DNA of 33,292 nt from an uncultured Lachnospiraceae bacterium (lineage in GTDB: Bacteria; Bacillota; Clostridia; Lachnospirales; Lachnospiraceae), in contig CACZFF010000030.1 in NCBI GenBank assembly GCA_902780385.1, positions 1 through 33,292 on the forward strand, written 5' to 3'. How positions within the stretch are numbered: position 1 is the first letter of the stretch; each line of letters starts with the position of its first letter. Below, piece by piece: positions 6,736 through 15,155 of the stretch. The notes beneath the pieces were generated by a model, which did no database searches, was not told the origin of the DNA, and was given only the letters and a program-made list of their open reading frames with translations. Made by a program: the position numbers and the translations under genes.

Positions 6736-9444
6736 TCATTTAAATACAAAGTATCCTATGTTAGTATTGCTTGCCGGCATGGGCACGGTGCAGAAGACGC
6801 CGTTGCGTTTACGCCTGGTGACAATGCGGACGTAATAATTCGTGTGTTTTTTCATTTTTGATCCGCGGTATTTGGTGATGACCGCGCTCGTAGCGGTGGC
6901 ATTTACCGGCGTCGACTGATTCCAGTACCAGGTGCCCTTGGGATTGGTGGTAATGAATACATTGTAGCCATTGCAGCCATAGATAATGTTCCAGCCGATC
7001 TTCATCTTCAGATCCTTTGATGAAGAACTGACATCTTTCTTAGTGAGCTTTGTAGGCGAAGGCGTAATGTACTCAACGTTTGACCAGGGGCCGAACTGGC
7101 GCCCTGTATTTGTGGTGAAATAGGCCCGCACTTTGATCTGGCTGACGTGGTTTACGGCAACGGAGCAGTCCTGATAAAGAGGACTTGCACCCGTCGACTT
7201 CCATACAGCATGACTTCCGTCAGTCCAGGAAAGCAGGGTCTGGTAGCCCTGTGCGCCCTCGGCCTTGTTCCAGCCGATCCGGCAGCTGTTGTATTTTGAA
7301 TTGTTCCATTTGACAAAATGGCAGTTGCCGGGTTTTTTCAGTGCATCGATGACTTTGAGCTTGACAGTCGCCTTTCCAGCATAATAATTTTTGGTGGCCG
7401 GTGTGGTGACAGTGAACGTGACTGTTCCGACCTTCTTGCCGGTCACATTTCCCTTGGAAGTGATCGGGGCGACAGAGGTATCCGAAGAGACAAAGGTTAT
7501 ATCTGATGTCTCAAATACATTGGAGACAATGACTTTGGTCGTCATCTTTACGGGAATGGCTTTTTCGACATTCAGAGTGATCCGCTGGTAATTCTTTGTA
7601 TTCTTGTCGACCCTGCCCGCGGCGAGCGTCAGGATCGGTTTGCCGAAGACATCAAACATATAATCGTCATATACATAGCCGAGATCACCATAATAAGCAA
7701 TATAATAACCTCCATAGACATCTCCCTGGGCATATACTTCTGATGCGGATGCGCTGCCTGTGCCAACCAGGAAAAGATCCCGGTTGTCAGAAGGTCCATA
7801 ATCATCGCAATTAGTAATGTCTGCCAGAAAACTCCTGCCGTCTTTTAAGGAGACGATATTCCACATATGTCCGCCCCGCTCATCAGATGTGATCAGGTCA
7901 CCTGTTACGGAAATGCACTCTTTGAAAATACCAGTCCAGGAGCTCAGGTCACAGAGGTACTGGAAGCTCTTGGAATAACCCTCGCATACGACATTTGTGC
8001 TGCTGTCCCCGTCAAAGGTCCAGATCAGCTGCCAGGGATTTCCATAATCCAGGTAATTGCTGTATTCGGCAGCAAAATCATTGTAGTCTACAAGACTGCA
8101 GATTTCTTTTCTGTAGCCATCCATCTTTTCATAGTCGGTCTTTCCGGCATACTTGCTGACAATGGACCGGGCCATGTTCCTTGATGCACTGACCGCACTA
8201 CCGATTCCGGGATCGGCCTTATAGGTATGTGCTTCTCCCGATGCGGAATATTCCGAGCAGACCGGAAGCAGACAATCAATATAGTCCTCTTCTTCAGAAA
8301 GCTTCAGAACCCATTGATTATTGACCAAGTCGACATAATATCCAAATGCGGAATATTTGTTTTTTTCTCCGGATGTTTTATCATACCAATACAGATCATA
8401 GGGAAAATCCGCCACTAGACAGGGGAGTATTTCATCGAAGTAATTATCAGCGGAAAGGCCAAGCTTCTTTTCCAGAGCAGCTATGGCATCTTCAGAAATA
8501 GAATCATAACCGAAGAGAGAGGGGACACCCAACTGGGAAGCAGTCCACATTTTTCCTTTGAGGCCCAGCTGAGATGCAGTAATTTTAAAATGAGTATTTG
8601 TAAGATCCCCCGCGGCAACTTTGCGAACCTGTGCAGCTAAAATGTCATAGAGTTTTCGTTTATAGCCTGTGAGCCTCGAGGAAGCAAAGTTTTTCTGGAG
8701 TTTATCTGACCTCTCGGCAATATCACCCTCGTCAGTCCGCAGGTCGCTCGTCAGCTCCAGCTCACGGTTCACGTACCCGGCGAAAGCCTGGTCATTATCT
8801 GTCTCAGGGGCATCTGCAAAAGGATTGTCATCCGGATCAAGGTCTTTGAAATCAGGTTTCTTCCGGACAAAGATCTGATTTTCATCATTTGCCGGCTCTG
8901 TTCCGGGAGCCGGAGCTGTGCTTTCCCCTGTCTGGGCAGCGTCATCTGTTCCGATCTCAGGAGTCTCTATATCGCCTGCATTCTGAGCCTCGGTCGAAAC
9001 GCCGTCATTGGACTGCTGGTCCTCATCCTCTAAATGCTGATCCTCAGCGTCCTCTTCCTCAGGGGCAGAGCTGTTCTTGTCTGCATCATCTGCATCAGAT
9101 TCCTCCCCGGAATCGGATTCAGCGTTCTCTAAATCTCCATTACTTATCTCTTCGTTATCCGAACCTGCTTCTTCAGTCTCTTCAGCTTCTTCATCACTCA
9201 GGGAAGATCCTCCGGGTGCAGCAGAATCATCGTCTCCTGTAACTCCGGAAGGCATGGACAAATCCTGATCTTCATCCGTCTGTTCAGATGTCTCTCCATC
9301 TGCATTCTGCTCTTCCGGAACATCCTCTTCCACTGTCTGCGTTTCAGCAGCCAATGCGCCGACAGCAGAATAAGGTAATGTCAGATTAGCTGCTGTCATA
9401 GCCGTCGTAAGTAACAATGCCAACCATTGTTTTCGGAATCTCAT
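6736..9444 (-). CDS. Secreted transglutaminase-like surface protein, shorter paralogue
   Basis: This 902-aa protein is a paralogue of the 1544-aa protein encoded 117 bp downstream. The start at 9444 is chosen because AAAGGGAGG precedes it by 7 nt; an in-frame start 18 nt further up has no such site. It has a signal peptide (about 1-34), a long Asp/Glu/Ser-rich stalk (about 35-200), and a transglutaminase-like region. Its triad candidates are C487 (CEGYSKSF), H526 (GGHMWNIV) and D542 (LADITNCD). One Big_2-like domain follows (about 625-705), then the same C-terminal fibronectin-like module (GNCHFVKWNN... to the end). It lacks the CxxC region and the MBG array of its partner. Its gene follows a HAD phosphatase gene after 73 bp. 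Role in the cell envelope is inferred only. Confidence 0.83.
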   Translation of the reverse strand: MRFRKQWLALLLTTAMTAANLTLPYSAVGALAAETQTVEEDVPEEQNADGETSEQTDEDQDLSMPSGVTGDDDSAAPGGSSLSDEEAEETEEAGSDNEEISNGDLENAESDSGEESDADDADKNSSAPEEEDAEDQHLEDEDQQSNDGVSTEAQNAGDIETPEIGTDDAAQTGESTAPAPGTEPANDENQIFVRKKPDFKDLDPDDNPFADAPETDNDQAFAGYVNRELELTSDLRTDEGDIAERSDKLQKNFASSRLTGYKRKLYDILAAQVRKVAAGDLTNTHFKITASQLGLKGKMWTASQLGVPSLFGYDSISEDAIAALEKKLGLSADNYFDEILPCLVADFPYDLYWYDKTSGEKNKYSAFGYYVDLVNNQWVLKLSEEEDYIDCLLPVCSEYSASGEAHTYKADPGIGSAVSASRNMARSIVSKYAGKTDYEKMDGYRKEICSLVDYNDFAAEYSNYLDYGNPWQLIWTFDGDSSTNVVCEGYSKSFQYLCDLSSWTGIFKECISVTGDLITSDERGGHMWNIVSLKDGRSFLADITNCDDYGPSDNRDLFLVGTGSASASEVYAQGDVYGGYYIAYYGDLGYVYDDYMFDVFGKPILTLAAGRVDKNTKNYQRITLNVEKAIPVKMTTKVIVSNVFETSDITFVSSDTSVAPITSKGNVTGKKVGTVTFTVTTPATKNYYAGKATVKLKVIDALKKPGNCHFVKWNNSKYNSCRIGWNKAEGAQGYQTLLSWTDGSHAVWKSTGASPLYQDCSVAVNHVSQIKVRAYFTTNTGRQFGPWSNVEYITPSPTKLTKKDVSSSSKDLKMKIGWNIIYGCNGYNVFITTNPKGTWYWNQSTPVNATATSAVITKYRGSKMKKHTNYYVRIVTRRKRNGVFCTVPMPASNTNIGYFVFK

Positions 9445-9517
9445 TGGATACCTCCCTTTCATTAAGAAACCATAAAGTTATATTGAGTAAAGATATATGT
9501 AATGGCTTACTTTAGAT

Positions 9518-10300
9518 TTACTGTTTTTCGAACCATCCATGAGCCTGGCAGACTTTGTAAATGCCGTCATCGATATTGGCGGGAGCAACCTCATCCGCCA
9601 TGGCTTTGAGGTCCGGATGGCCGTTCCCAACTGCGATCTTGTAGAATTCCGGTGCGAACATATCCTCATCATTGGTGTCATCTCCGAAGACGACCACATC
9701 CTCCGGCGCACCCCCGATAAGTTCCAGCATGCGGTAGATGCCCGCCCTCTTGTCATCATGCTGGACGATTGTGTAGTCCGGCTCGAAATTGACATAACCG
9801 AGCTCCTCCGGGAAAGGAAGACTCTTCCTTTTCTCCTCCGTAGTCGCCGTGTAGAGCTTATAGATCACGCCGAAATCAGCGGGATCAAAATCCGGATCGA
9901 TGATATAAGTCGTAGGCTCACGGCGGGGACCGATCTGATCATAGAATGTGAAATCCTTAGCGTAGACCTTCTGAGAATCGTCACAGGCAGCCAGAACGCC
10001 GATCCCGTTGTCAATACAGTAATGATAGACCCAGAGTGCCTTTTCAAAATCCAATGCCCGGTTTTCAACAAGCTCCTTGTTGATCACAATGCCCATACCG
10101 CCGTTGCAGACCATGTTGTCGAAGCCGTGCTGGTCAAAAAACTTGCGCGCCTTGTAGTGGGCACGCCCCGTATTAATGGCAACAAAATGACCCGCCGCCC
10201 TGAGCTTTTCCAATGCCTCCAGGGCAGAGGGCACGATCAGACCTGTAGCCCGATCCGTAAGCGTTCCATCAATATCAAAGAAGAAATACTTTTTTCCCAT
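9518..10300 (-). CDS. Cof-type HAD-IIB phosphatase
   Basis: This is a 260-aa haloacid-dehalogenase-superfamily hydrolase. Motif I is FFFDIDGTLT with nucleophile D9 and acid/base D11. Motif II lies in AINTGRAH (about 41-48), K184 is a candidate for the motif III lysine, and motif IV is VFGDDTNDEDMF with D207, D208 and D211. The long cap between motifs II and III and the overall length fit the Cof/IIB group, which acts on sugar phosphates and phosphorylated cofactors such as FMN or PLP. The substrate cannot be predicted here. The start at 10300 is supported by AAAGGA about 9 nt upstream. It precedes the two large surface-protein genes but has no obvious functional tie to them. Confidence 0.88.
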   Translation of the reverse strand: MGKKYFFFDIDGTLTDRATGLIVPSALEALEKLRAAGHFVAINTGRAHYKARKFFDQHGFDNMVCNGGMGIVINKELVENRALDFEKALWVYHYCIDNGIGVLAACDDSQKVYAKDFTFYDQIGPRREPTTYIIDPDFDPADFGVIYKLYTATTEEKRKSLPFPEELGYVNFEPDYTIVQHDDKRAGIYRMLELIGGAPEDVVVFGDDTNDEDMFAPEFYKIAVGNGHPDLKAMADEVAPANIDDGIYKVCQAHGWFEKQ

Positions 10301-10407
10301 TTTTCAATTCCTTTTATCAGTGGTTTTTATATAAGTTCTGTTTCTTTGTTGATATATGATTATAACTTAAAAAGACGCGGGTGTCACGGGGGTGGTGTCT
10401 GGACGGT

Positions 10408-10494
10408 GGTGTCAGGGGGACGGTTCCTTTGGTGTCAGGGGGACGGTTCCTTTGACACTCACTAGAGTGTCAAAGGAACCGTCCCCCTGACACC
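10408..10494. repeat. GGGACGGTTC palindromic element (perfect 30-bp arms)
   Basis: Arms at 10431-10460 and 10465-10494 are perfect reverse complements around a 4-nt loop. A 23-bp copy of the outer left arm (10408-10430) is repeated directly in front. The core GGGGACGGTTCC lies inside GTGTCA-type flanks. The same core occurs at 12123, 29625 and 32437. Such dispersed extragenic palindromes resemble REP-type sequences mobilised by RAYT transposases, but no transposase gene is present here. Confidence 0.85.
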
Positions 10495-10518
10495 ACCCCT
10501 GACACCTCTGAAACTCGA

Positions 10519-10561
10519 AAGGCTCAAATGAGCTTTGCAGAGAAAGCATCATTTGAGCCTT
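10519..10561 (-). terminator. Long hairpin, likely lysA terminator
   Basis: Arms AAGGCTCAAATGA (10519-10531) and TCATTTGAGCCTT (10549-10561) pair perfectly, and GCTTT/AAAGC extends the stem inward to about 18 bp with one bulged base. It starts 22 nt after the lysA stop codon. The downstream T content on the minus strand is modest (TTTCGAGTTTC), so termination efficiency is uncertain. Confidence 0.6.
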
Positions 10562-10582
10562 GTGTTCATTGCTTATTGATAA

Positions 10583-11866
10583 TCACTTCGCATCGGGGAA
10601 CATTTTTGCGTAATAAGGTGTCTGGTCGAAGGTCGCGAAGTAGTCTTTGGGCTGCTGGGCACGGCGGATCTGCTGGACGGAGCCGTCCTGCTTGAGCAGG
10701 AGCTCAGCGCTCCACAGGCGGCCGTTGTAGTTGTAGCCCATGGCGAATCCGTGAGCGCCGGCGTCGTGGATAAAGAGCAGGTCGCCCTGGTCGATCTGGG
10801 GAAGCTCGCGGTCTACAGCGAACTTGTCATTGTTCTCGCAGAGGGAGCCGACCACGTCATAGGTGTGATCGCAGATAGCATCCTCTTTGCCCAGAACGGT
10901 AATGTGATGGTAGGCGCCGTACATAGCGGGGCGCATAAGGTTAGCTGCGCACGCATCGACACCGATATACTCCTTGTAGATATGCTTGGCATGGATAGCC
11001 CTGGTCACCAGCGCACCGTAAGGAGCCAGCATAAAACGGCCCATCTCGGTGTAAATTGCGACATCTCCCATACCGGCGGGTACAAGGAAATGCTCATATT
11101 TCTCGCGGACGCCCTGGCCGATCACGCGGATATCATTGGGAGTCTCGCCCTTGCGGTAAGGGATGCCTACGCCGCCGGAGAGGTTGATGAAAGCAAAGTG
11201 GATACCCAGCTCGCGTTTTGCCTCTGCGGCCAGTGCAAACAGACGTCCCGCCAGCTCCGGATAATATTCATTGGAGACAGTATTGGATGCCAGGAAGGCG
11301 TGCAGGCCGAAGTGCTTGACGCCCTTGTCACGCAGGATCCTGTAACCCTCGAAGAGCTGAGCCTTGGTGAAACCGTATTTTGAATCGCCGGGGTTGTCCA
11401 TGATGCCGTTGGCCATCTGGAAGACACCGCCCGGATTGTAACGCAGGGACATGGTCTCGGGGAACTTGCCGTCCAGGATCTTCTCCAGGAAAGGAATATG
11501 CGTGATGTCATCGAGATTGATGACTGCGCCGAGCTTGGCGGCATAAGCGTACTCTTCCGCCGGTGTGTCGTTGGAGGAGAACATTATCTCATGCCCGCTG
11601 GCACCGACTGCGTTGGACAGCATCAGCTCTGTCATCGATGAGCAGTCAAAACCGAAACCGTAGTCGCGGAAAATATCCATGATATACGGATTGGGAGTCG
11701 CCTTGACAGCAAAATATTCACGGAATCCGGGGTTCCAGGCAAAAGCCTCCTTGACAGCCTCTGCATTGTCGCGGATGCCCTTTTCATCATACAGATAAAA
11801 GGGTGTGGGGTACTGCTGCGCAATCTCCTCAGCCTTCTCTTTTGTTACATAAGGTACTTTCTTCAT
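10583..11866 (-). CDS. lysA: Diaminopimelate decarboxylase
   Basis: This 427-aa fold-III PLP enzyme converts meso-diaminopimelate to lysine, the last lysine step. K55 in YFAVKATPNP is the expected Schiff-base lysine at the start of the alanine-racemase-like barrel. Later landmarks are the glycine-rich NLSGGVGIPY segment, EMGRF, and the C-terminal SLCENNDKFAVDRELP and DAGAHGFAMGYNYNGR, which correspond to the CESGD and DAGAYG motifs of the family. GLHAFLASN replaces the more usual GLHCHIGSQ, so this is a divergent subtype. A related amino-acid decarboxylase cannot be fully excluded. A GAGGAAG site precedes the ATG, and a good promoter lies about 190 nt upstream. Palindromic GGGACGGTTC elements lie on both sides of the gene. 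Confidence 0.82.
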   Translation of the reverse strand: MKKVPYVTKEKAEEIAQQYPTPFYLYDEKGIRDNAEAVKEAFAWNPGFREYFAVKATPNPYIMDIFRDYGFGFDCSSMTELMLSNAVGASGHEIMFSSNDTPAEEYAYAAKLGAVINLDDITHIPFLEKILDGKFPETMSLRYNPGGVFQMANGIMDNPGDSKYGFTKAQLFEGYRILRDKGVKHFGLHAFLASNTVSNEYYPELAGRLFALAAEAKRELGIHFAFINLSGGVGIPYRKGETPNDIRVIGQGVREKYEHFLVPAGMGDVAIYTEMGRFMLAPYGALVTRAIHAKHIYKEYIGVDACAANLMRPAMYGAYHHITVLGKEDAICDHTYDVVGSLCENNDKFAVDRELPQIDQGDLLFIHDAGAHGFAMGYNYNGRLWSAELLLKQDGSVQQIRRAQQPKDYFATFDQTPYYAKMFPDAK

Positions 11867-12058
11867 GGATCTTCCTCGCTTTATTACTGATTAATGATCT
11901 TCGGTCCTTTGGCCCGTGATCACCTTGTCCTGGTTTGGGTTGATGTTCTCAGTATTCCTGGTATTATCCTTGGTATTTTTGTGTTCTTAATGATTTTAAG
12001 CTATTGAAAATAAGCTATTGAAAATAAATGGTTTCTTGAAAACAAAATATAATGAAAT

Positions 12059-12087
12059 ATTGTATACACGGATACCAATTTCGTCAA
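12059..12087 (-). promoter_or_regulatory. Sigma-A-type promoter for lysA
   Basis: On the minus strand TTGACG (12087-12082) is followed after 17 nt by TACAAT (12064-12059). Each hexamer matches the consensus at five of six positions, and the spacing is ideal. It points towards lysA. Confidence 0.65.
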
Positions 12088-12122
12088 TAAATTTCGCATG
12101 AAAATAAGAAAATAACAAAACA

Positions 12123-12189
12123 GGACACCAGGGACGGTTCCGGCTGTCTCATTTGACGCATTGATATGCCGGATCCATCCCCTGTGTCC
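12123..12189 (-). terminator. Degenerate GGGACGGTTC palindrome acting as ung terminator
   Basis: Arms of 22 nt (12123-12144 and 12168-12189) match at 18 positions, and the left arm holds GGGACGGTTCC. On the minus strand the stem is followed by TGTTTTGTTATTTTC, so this copy has the form of an intrinsic terminator for ung. It is a decayed member of the element family at 10408 and 29612. Confidence 0.6.
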
Positions 12190-12206
12190 CTTTTTCTTTC
12201 TATTCT

Positions 12207-12372
12207 GCCTGAGGCCATTCTGAGACCTGCCTGAGACCTGCCTGAGACCAACCTGAAATCAGCCTGATATCAGCCTGGTATCAGCCTCAGGCCTGTCCGA
12301 TGTCAGTCAAAGACCAGTCTGTAATGAGCCTTAAATCTGATTGAATATCAGCCTCAGGGCTGTCCGATATTC
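12207..12372. repeat. 11-bp-period minisatellite running into the ung 3' end
   Basis: About 15 degenerate units keep an 11-bp register, for example gcctgagacct (12229), gcctgagacca (12240), acctgaaatca (12251), gcctgatatca (12262) and gcctggtatca (12273). One 12-bp unit interrupts at 12339. The segment gcctcagggctgtccgatat (12351-12370), which contains the ung stop codon, resembles gcctcaggcctgtccgatgt at 12284-12303. The array therefore includes the last codons of ung. Confidence 0.8.
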
Positions 12373-13037
12373 TCGATCTGCCAGTCAATGGGCTGAGCCC
12401 CGTTTCTCTCCAGGAACGCATTGCATTTGCTGAAATGCCTGCATCCGAAGAAGCCGCGATAGGCTGAAAGCGGGCTGGGATGCGGGGCTTTCAGAATCAG
12501 GTGGCGCGAATTGTGGAGCATGGAGGCCTTGGTCTGGGCCGGTGTCCCCCAGAGCATGTATACGATCGGGCGGTTCTGGGCGTCCACAGCCTGCAGGATC
12601 GCGTCGGTGAACTGCTCCCAGCCGTGACCCCGGTGGGAATTGGCCTGGTGGGCACGGACTGTCAAAACGGTATTTAAGAGCAATACGCCCTGGCGGGCCC
12701 ATTTGACAAGGTATCCGTTGTCCGGTACATAGCAGCCCACATCATCGTGGAGTTCCTTGTAAATATTGATGAGAGACGGCGGCGCCGGGCAGCCCGGGCG
12801 GACGGAAAAACACATTCCGTGGGCCTGGCCTTCCCCGTGGTAAGGATCCTGTCCCAGTATGACGACACGCACATTTCCGAGCGGCGTTTCATGCAGCGCA
12901 TTGAACAGATCCTGCGCCGGCGGGTAAACCGTATAGGTCCTGTACTCGTCCTGAACAAAGGAAAACAGGTCTTTATAATATGGTTTTGAAAATTCCGGCC
13001 GGAGAGCCTCCAGCCAGTCGCCGCTGATCGCTGCCAT
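12354..13037 (-). CDS. ung: Uracil-DNA glycosylase, family 1
   Basis: Removes uracil from DNA as the first step of base-excision repair. The 227-aa protein carries the water-activating motif GQDPYH with D64 and the HPSPLS loop with H186, plus AHGMCFSV, APPSLINIYKEL and LLLNTVLTV, all hallmarks of family-1 UNG at its usual length. I set the start at the ATG at 13037, which has AAAGGA 9 nt upstream, rather than the TTG 18 nt earlier. The C-terminus (IENIGQP) is encoded within the edge of an 11-bp minisatellite, so its last residues may vary between strains. The dipeptidase gene ends 93 bp upstream. Confidence 0.96.
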   Translation of the reverse strand: MAAISGDWLEALRPEFSKPYYKDLFSFVQDEYRTYTVYPPAQDLFNALHETPLGNVRVVILGQDPYHGEGQAHGMCFSVRPGCPAPPSLINIYKELHDDVGCYVPDNGYLVKWARQGVLLLNTVLTVRAHQANSHRGHGWEQFTDAILQAVDAQNRPIVYMLWGTPAQTKASMLHNSRHLILKAPHPSPLSAYRGFFGCRHFSKCNAFLERNGAQPIDWQIENIGQP

Positions 13038-13130
13038 CTTCCGATGTCCTTTCAAATATCAACATTCTATCTACATAAATATCTATATAGATATCTATAT
13101 AAATAATATATCAGGCTTATACATTATTTT

Positions 13131-15047
13131 TCAGGCTTTGACGCAGGCTTCGAGGAGCGCTTTGACATAGTCATAGATGCGCCTGGTCGAAGGAATGTTG
13201 AGCCTTTCTGCAGGTGTATGGATCTCCTCCATGTCCGGACCGACGGAAATGCAGTCGATGCCGGGTACCTTTGACGAGATCAGTCCGCATTCAAGACCGC
13301 CGTGAATAACGCAGACAGTGGGTTCCCTTCCGGTGGTCTTTTTGAAAATCTCAGCTGCAAGATCACGGAAATCAGACTTTGCGATGAGTTCCCAGGCGGG
13401 ATAGGCTCCTTCTGTCGTAACCGATGCGCCGAATTCCTCCGCGATGCACTCGATCTTGTCCATGACCATCTGCTTCTGGGAGTTGACGCTGCTGCGGACA
13501 AGGGAGTGAGTACGTATGCCGTCAGCTACCGTATTGACGATTCCCAGGCTGAGAGAAGTCTGGGGGACATCCCTGTACATAGGTGTAAACTCCAGGACAC
13601 CATTGGGCAGGGCCAGGAGGAAACGGATCATCCTGAGGCTGTCCTTTCTGGTAAAGGCTGAACGAGTCATCATTTTGCCCTTATTTTCCAGTGTCGCATG
13701 GATCTTAATATCCGGATCGGTGATACTGTATTCCTTTGCGATATCCTTTGCAAATGCCGCGATCACATCTTTGACCTTGCCGCGCTGGAATTTTCCTGTA
13801 AAAATGATCCATGCCTTGGCTTCTCGGGGAATCGCGTTGTCACGGGTCCCTCCGTGGAAGTCGATCAGGCAGATTTTACTTGTCTGCTCAAGACGGTAGA
13901 GAAGACGGGCCAGCAGTATACTTGCGTTTGCTCTGCCGATGCCGATACACTCGCCGGAGTGGCCGCCGCGAAGTCCTTCGATGGAGAGTTCAAGGACTTC
14001 ACCGGTTTTTTCACGCCTTCTGCCGGGCAGTGTGCAGATCTCTTCTGCGCCGCCTGCACATGCAGCAGTAATGATCCCTTCTTGTTCGGAATCCAGATTG
14101 AGCAGCCTGCGGCTCTTGACGGAGGACAGATCCATGGCAAAAGCACCGCGCATACCGACTTCCTCATCGACTGTGAAAATACACTCCAGAGGGGGGCATG
14201 TGATGGTATCGTCCGCAAGAAGAGCCAGCATGATGGCGACCGCTATGCCGTCATCGCCGCCCAGAGTAGTGCGGTCCGCCCACAGCCACTCGCCGTCCGT
14301 CCTAAGGGAAATAGCCTCAGTGTCCATATCGATCGGGTTGGAGGATTCTTTCTCGCAAACCATGTCGACATGCCCCTGCAGGGCAATGGGATCCGCATTT
14401 TCATATCCGGCGGAACCGGGTCTGCAGATGATGAGATTGCCCATCTCGTCACGAGTATAGGGAAGCTCATAGTTCCTGGCAAAGTTTTCCAGATAATCAC
14501 TGATTGCGGTTGTGTGGAAAGAACCGTGAGGGATACCACTGATTTCCCTGAAATATTTGAAAACATCTGCGGGCTCGAGAGTATCCAGAAGATTTTCCTC
14601 AGTTACGTCAGATCCATCAGAAGAATCTGAAGCAGCAGTTTCTTCAGCTATATCAGAGGTTTCTGCAGCAGGCTCAGCAGCTGTCTCTTCAACCGGTGCA
14701 GCCTCAGCGGAAATACCTGCAGATGCCTCTTCAGCTTCAGCGGCCTCAGAAGCTGCTTCAGCGGCTTCAGAAACTGCTTCAGCGGCCTTATAAGTTGTTT
14801 CAGTCGTTTCAGAAGCTGTTTCAGTCGTCTCAGGAGCTGTTTCAGTCGTCTCAGGAGCTGTTTCAGTCGTTTCAGAAGCTGTTTCAGTAGTTTCAGGAGC
14901 TGCATCAGCAATTTCAGAAGGCTTTTCTGCCTCAGGAGCCGGTACAGGATCCTGTTCCTGTGTACTTTCGGGCGATAAATCTGTCAGGTTCTCTTCGGTT
15001 TTATAATCTTTCCTACGTGATTTCCACCATTTGTCAATCAGCGGCAT
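13131..15047 (-). CDS. pepD: PepD-type aminoacyl-histidine dipeptidase with acidic repeat tail
   Basis: This 638-aa member of the M20 metallopeptidase family resembles PepD, a cytosolic dinuclear-zinc dipeptidase acting on Xaa-His and other dipeptides. The core starts near residue 150 (LEPADVFKYFREISGIPHGS). It shows ALQGHVDMVCEKE (H226, D228), LGGDDGIA, the DEEVGMRGA general-base motif, LNLDSEQEG and the late HGGLECG segment. Residues 1-150 are unusual for the family: a basic start (WWKSRRKDYK), then a Glu/Thr/Ala/Ser-rich tail with five 7-residue (P/S)ETTETA-type units. The start at 15047 has AAAGGA 8 nt upstream; an upstream in-frame start would add a hydrophobic stretch but has no such site. 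I see no export signal in the chosen form. Confidence 0.85.
   Translation of the reverse strand: MPLIDKWWKSRRKDYKTEENLTDLSPESTQEQDPVPAPEAEKPSEIADAAPETTETASETTETAPETTETAPETTETASETTETTYKAAEAVSEAAEAASEAAEAEEASAGISAEAAPVEETAAEPAAETSDIAEETAASDSSDGSDVTEENLLDTLEPADVFKYFREISGIPHGSFHTTAISDYLENFARNYELPYTRDEMGNLIICRPGSAGYENADPIALQGHVDMVCEKESSNPIDMDTEAISLRTDGEWLWADRTTLGGDDGIAVAIMLALLADDTITCPPLECIFTVDEEVGMRGAFAMDLSSVKSRRLLNLDSEQEGIITAACAGGAEEICTLPGRRREKTGEVLELSIEGLRGGHSGECIGIGRANASILLARLLYRLEQTSKICLIDFHGGTRDNAIPREAKAWIIFTGKFQRGKVKDVIAAFAKDIAKEYSITDPDIKIHATLENKGKMMTRSAFTRKDSLRMIRFLLALPNGVLEFTPMYRDVPQTSLSLGIVNTVADGIRTHSLVRSSVNSQKQMVMDKIECIAEEFGASVTTEGAYPAWELIAKSDFRDLAAEIFKKTTGREPTVCVIHGGLECGLISSKVPGIDCISVGPDMEEIHTPAERLNIPSTRRIYDYVKALLEACVKA
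14794..14898 (-). repeat. 21-bp in-frame minisatellite in pepD
   Basis: Five consecutive 21-bp units (14794, 14815, 14836, 14857, 14878), consensus gctgtttcagtcgtctcagga on the plus strand, encode the ETTETA(P/S) heptads of the PepD tail. The unit is a multiple of three, so gain or loss of copies keeps the reading frame. Related but more diverged GAAGCA-type units continue to about 14700. Confidence 0.85.
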
Positions 15048-15155
15048 GATCTTGTCCTTTCTTTGATCGGTGCGTGTAAAAAACAACAGTATCAATGTAA
15101 GTATACAACATGTGTGTTTAAACAAGTAAACAAATATAAATATCTTTTATTTCCG

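Larger units (their letters stand above)
11867..12353. other. 487-bp intergenic region between lysA and ung
   Basis: From the lysA side it holds a leader of about 190 nt with no recognisable lysine riboswitch, the lysA promoter (12059-12087), a degenerate GGGACGGTTC palindrome (12123-12189) that can also terminate ung transcription, and an 11-bp-period minisatellite reaching the ung stop codon. A 14-bp tandem duplication (taagctattgaaaa, 11997-12024) lies in the leader. I see no gene. Confidence 0.7.

Noticed and set aside
11867-12058. Lysine riboswitch in the lysA leader
   Set aside because: The leader is about 190 nt but lacks the conserved lysine-riboswitch core segments and is mostly AT-rich with a 14-bp duplication.
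13079-13094. 16-bp perfect palindrome (ATATCTATATAGATAT) before ung
   Set aside because: It is simple AT-rich sequence likely to be self-complementary by composition. Nothing links it to a known operator.
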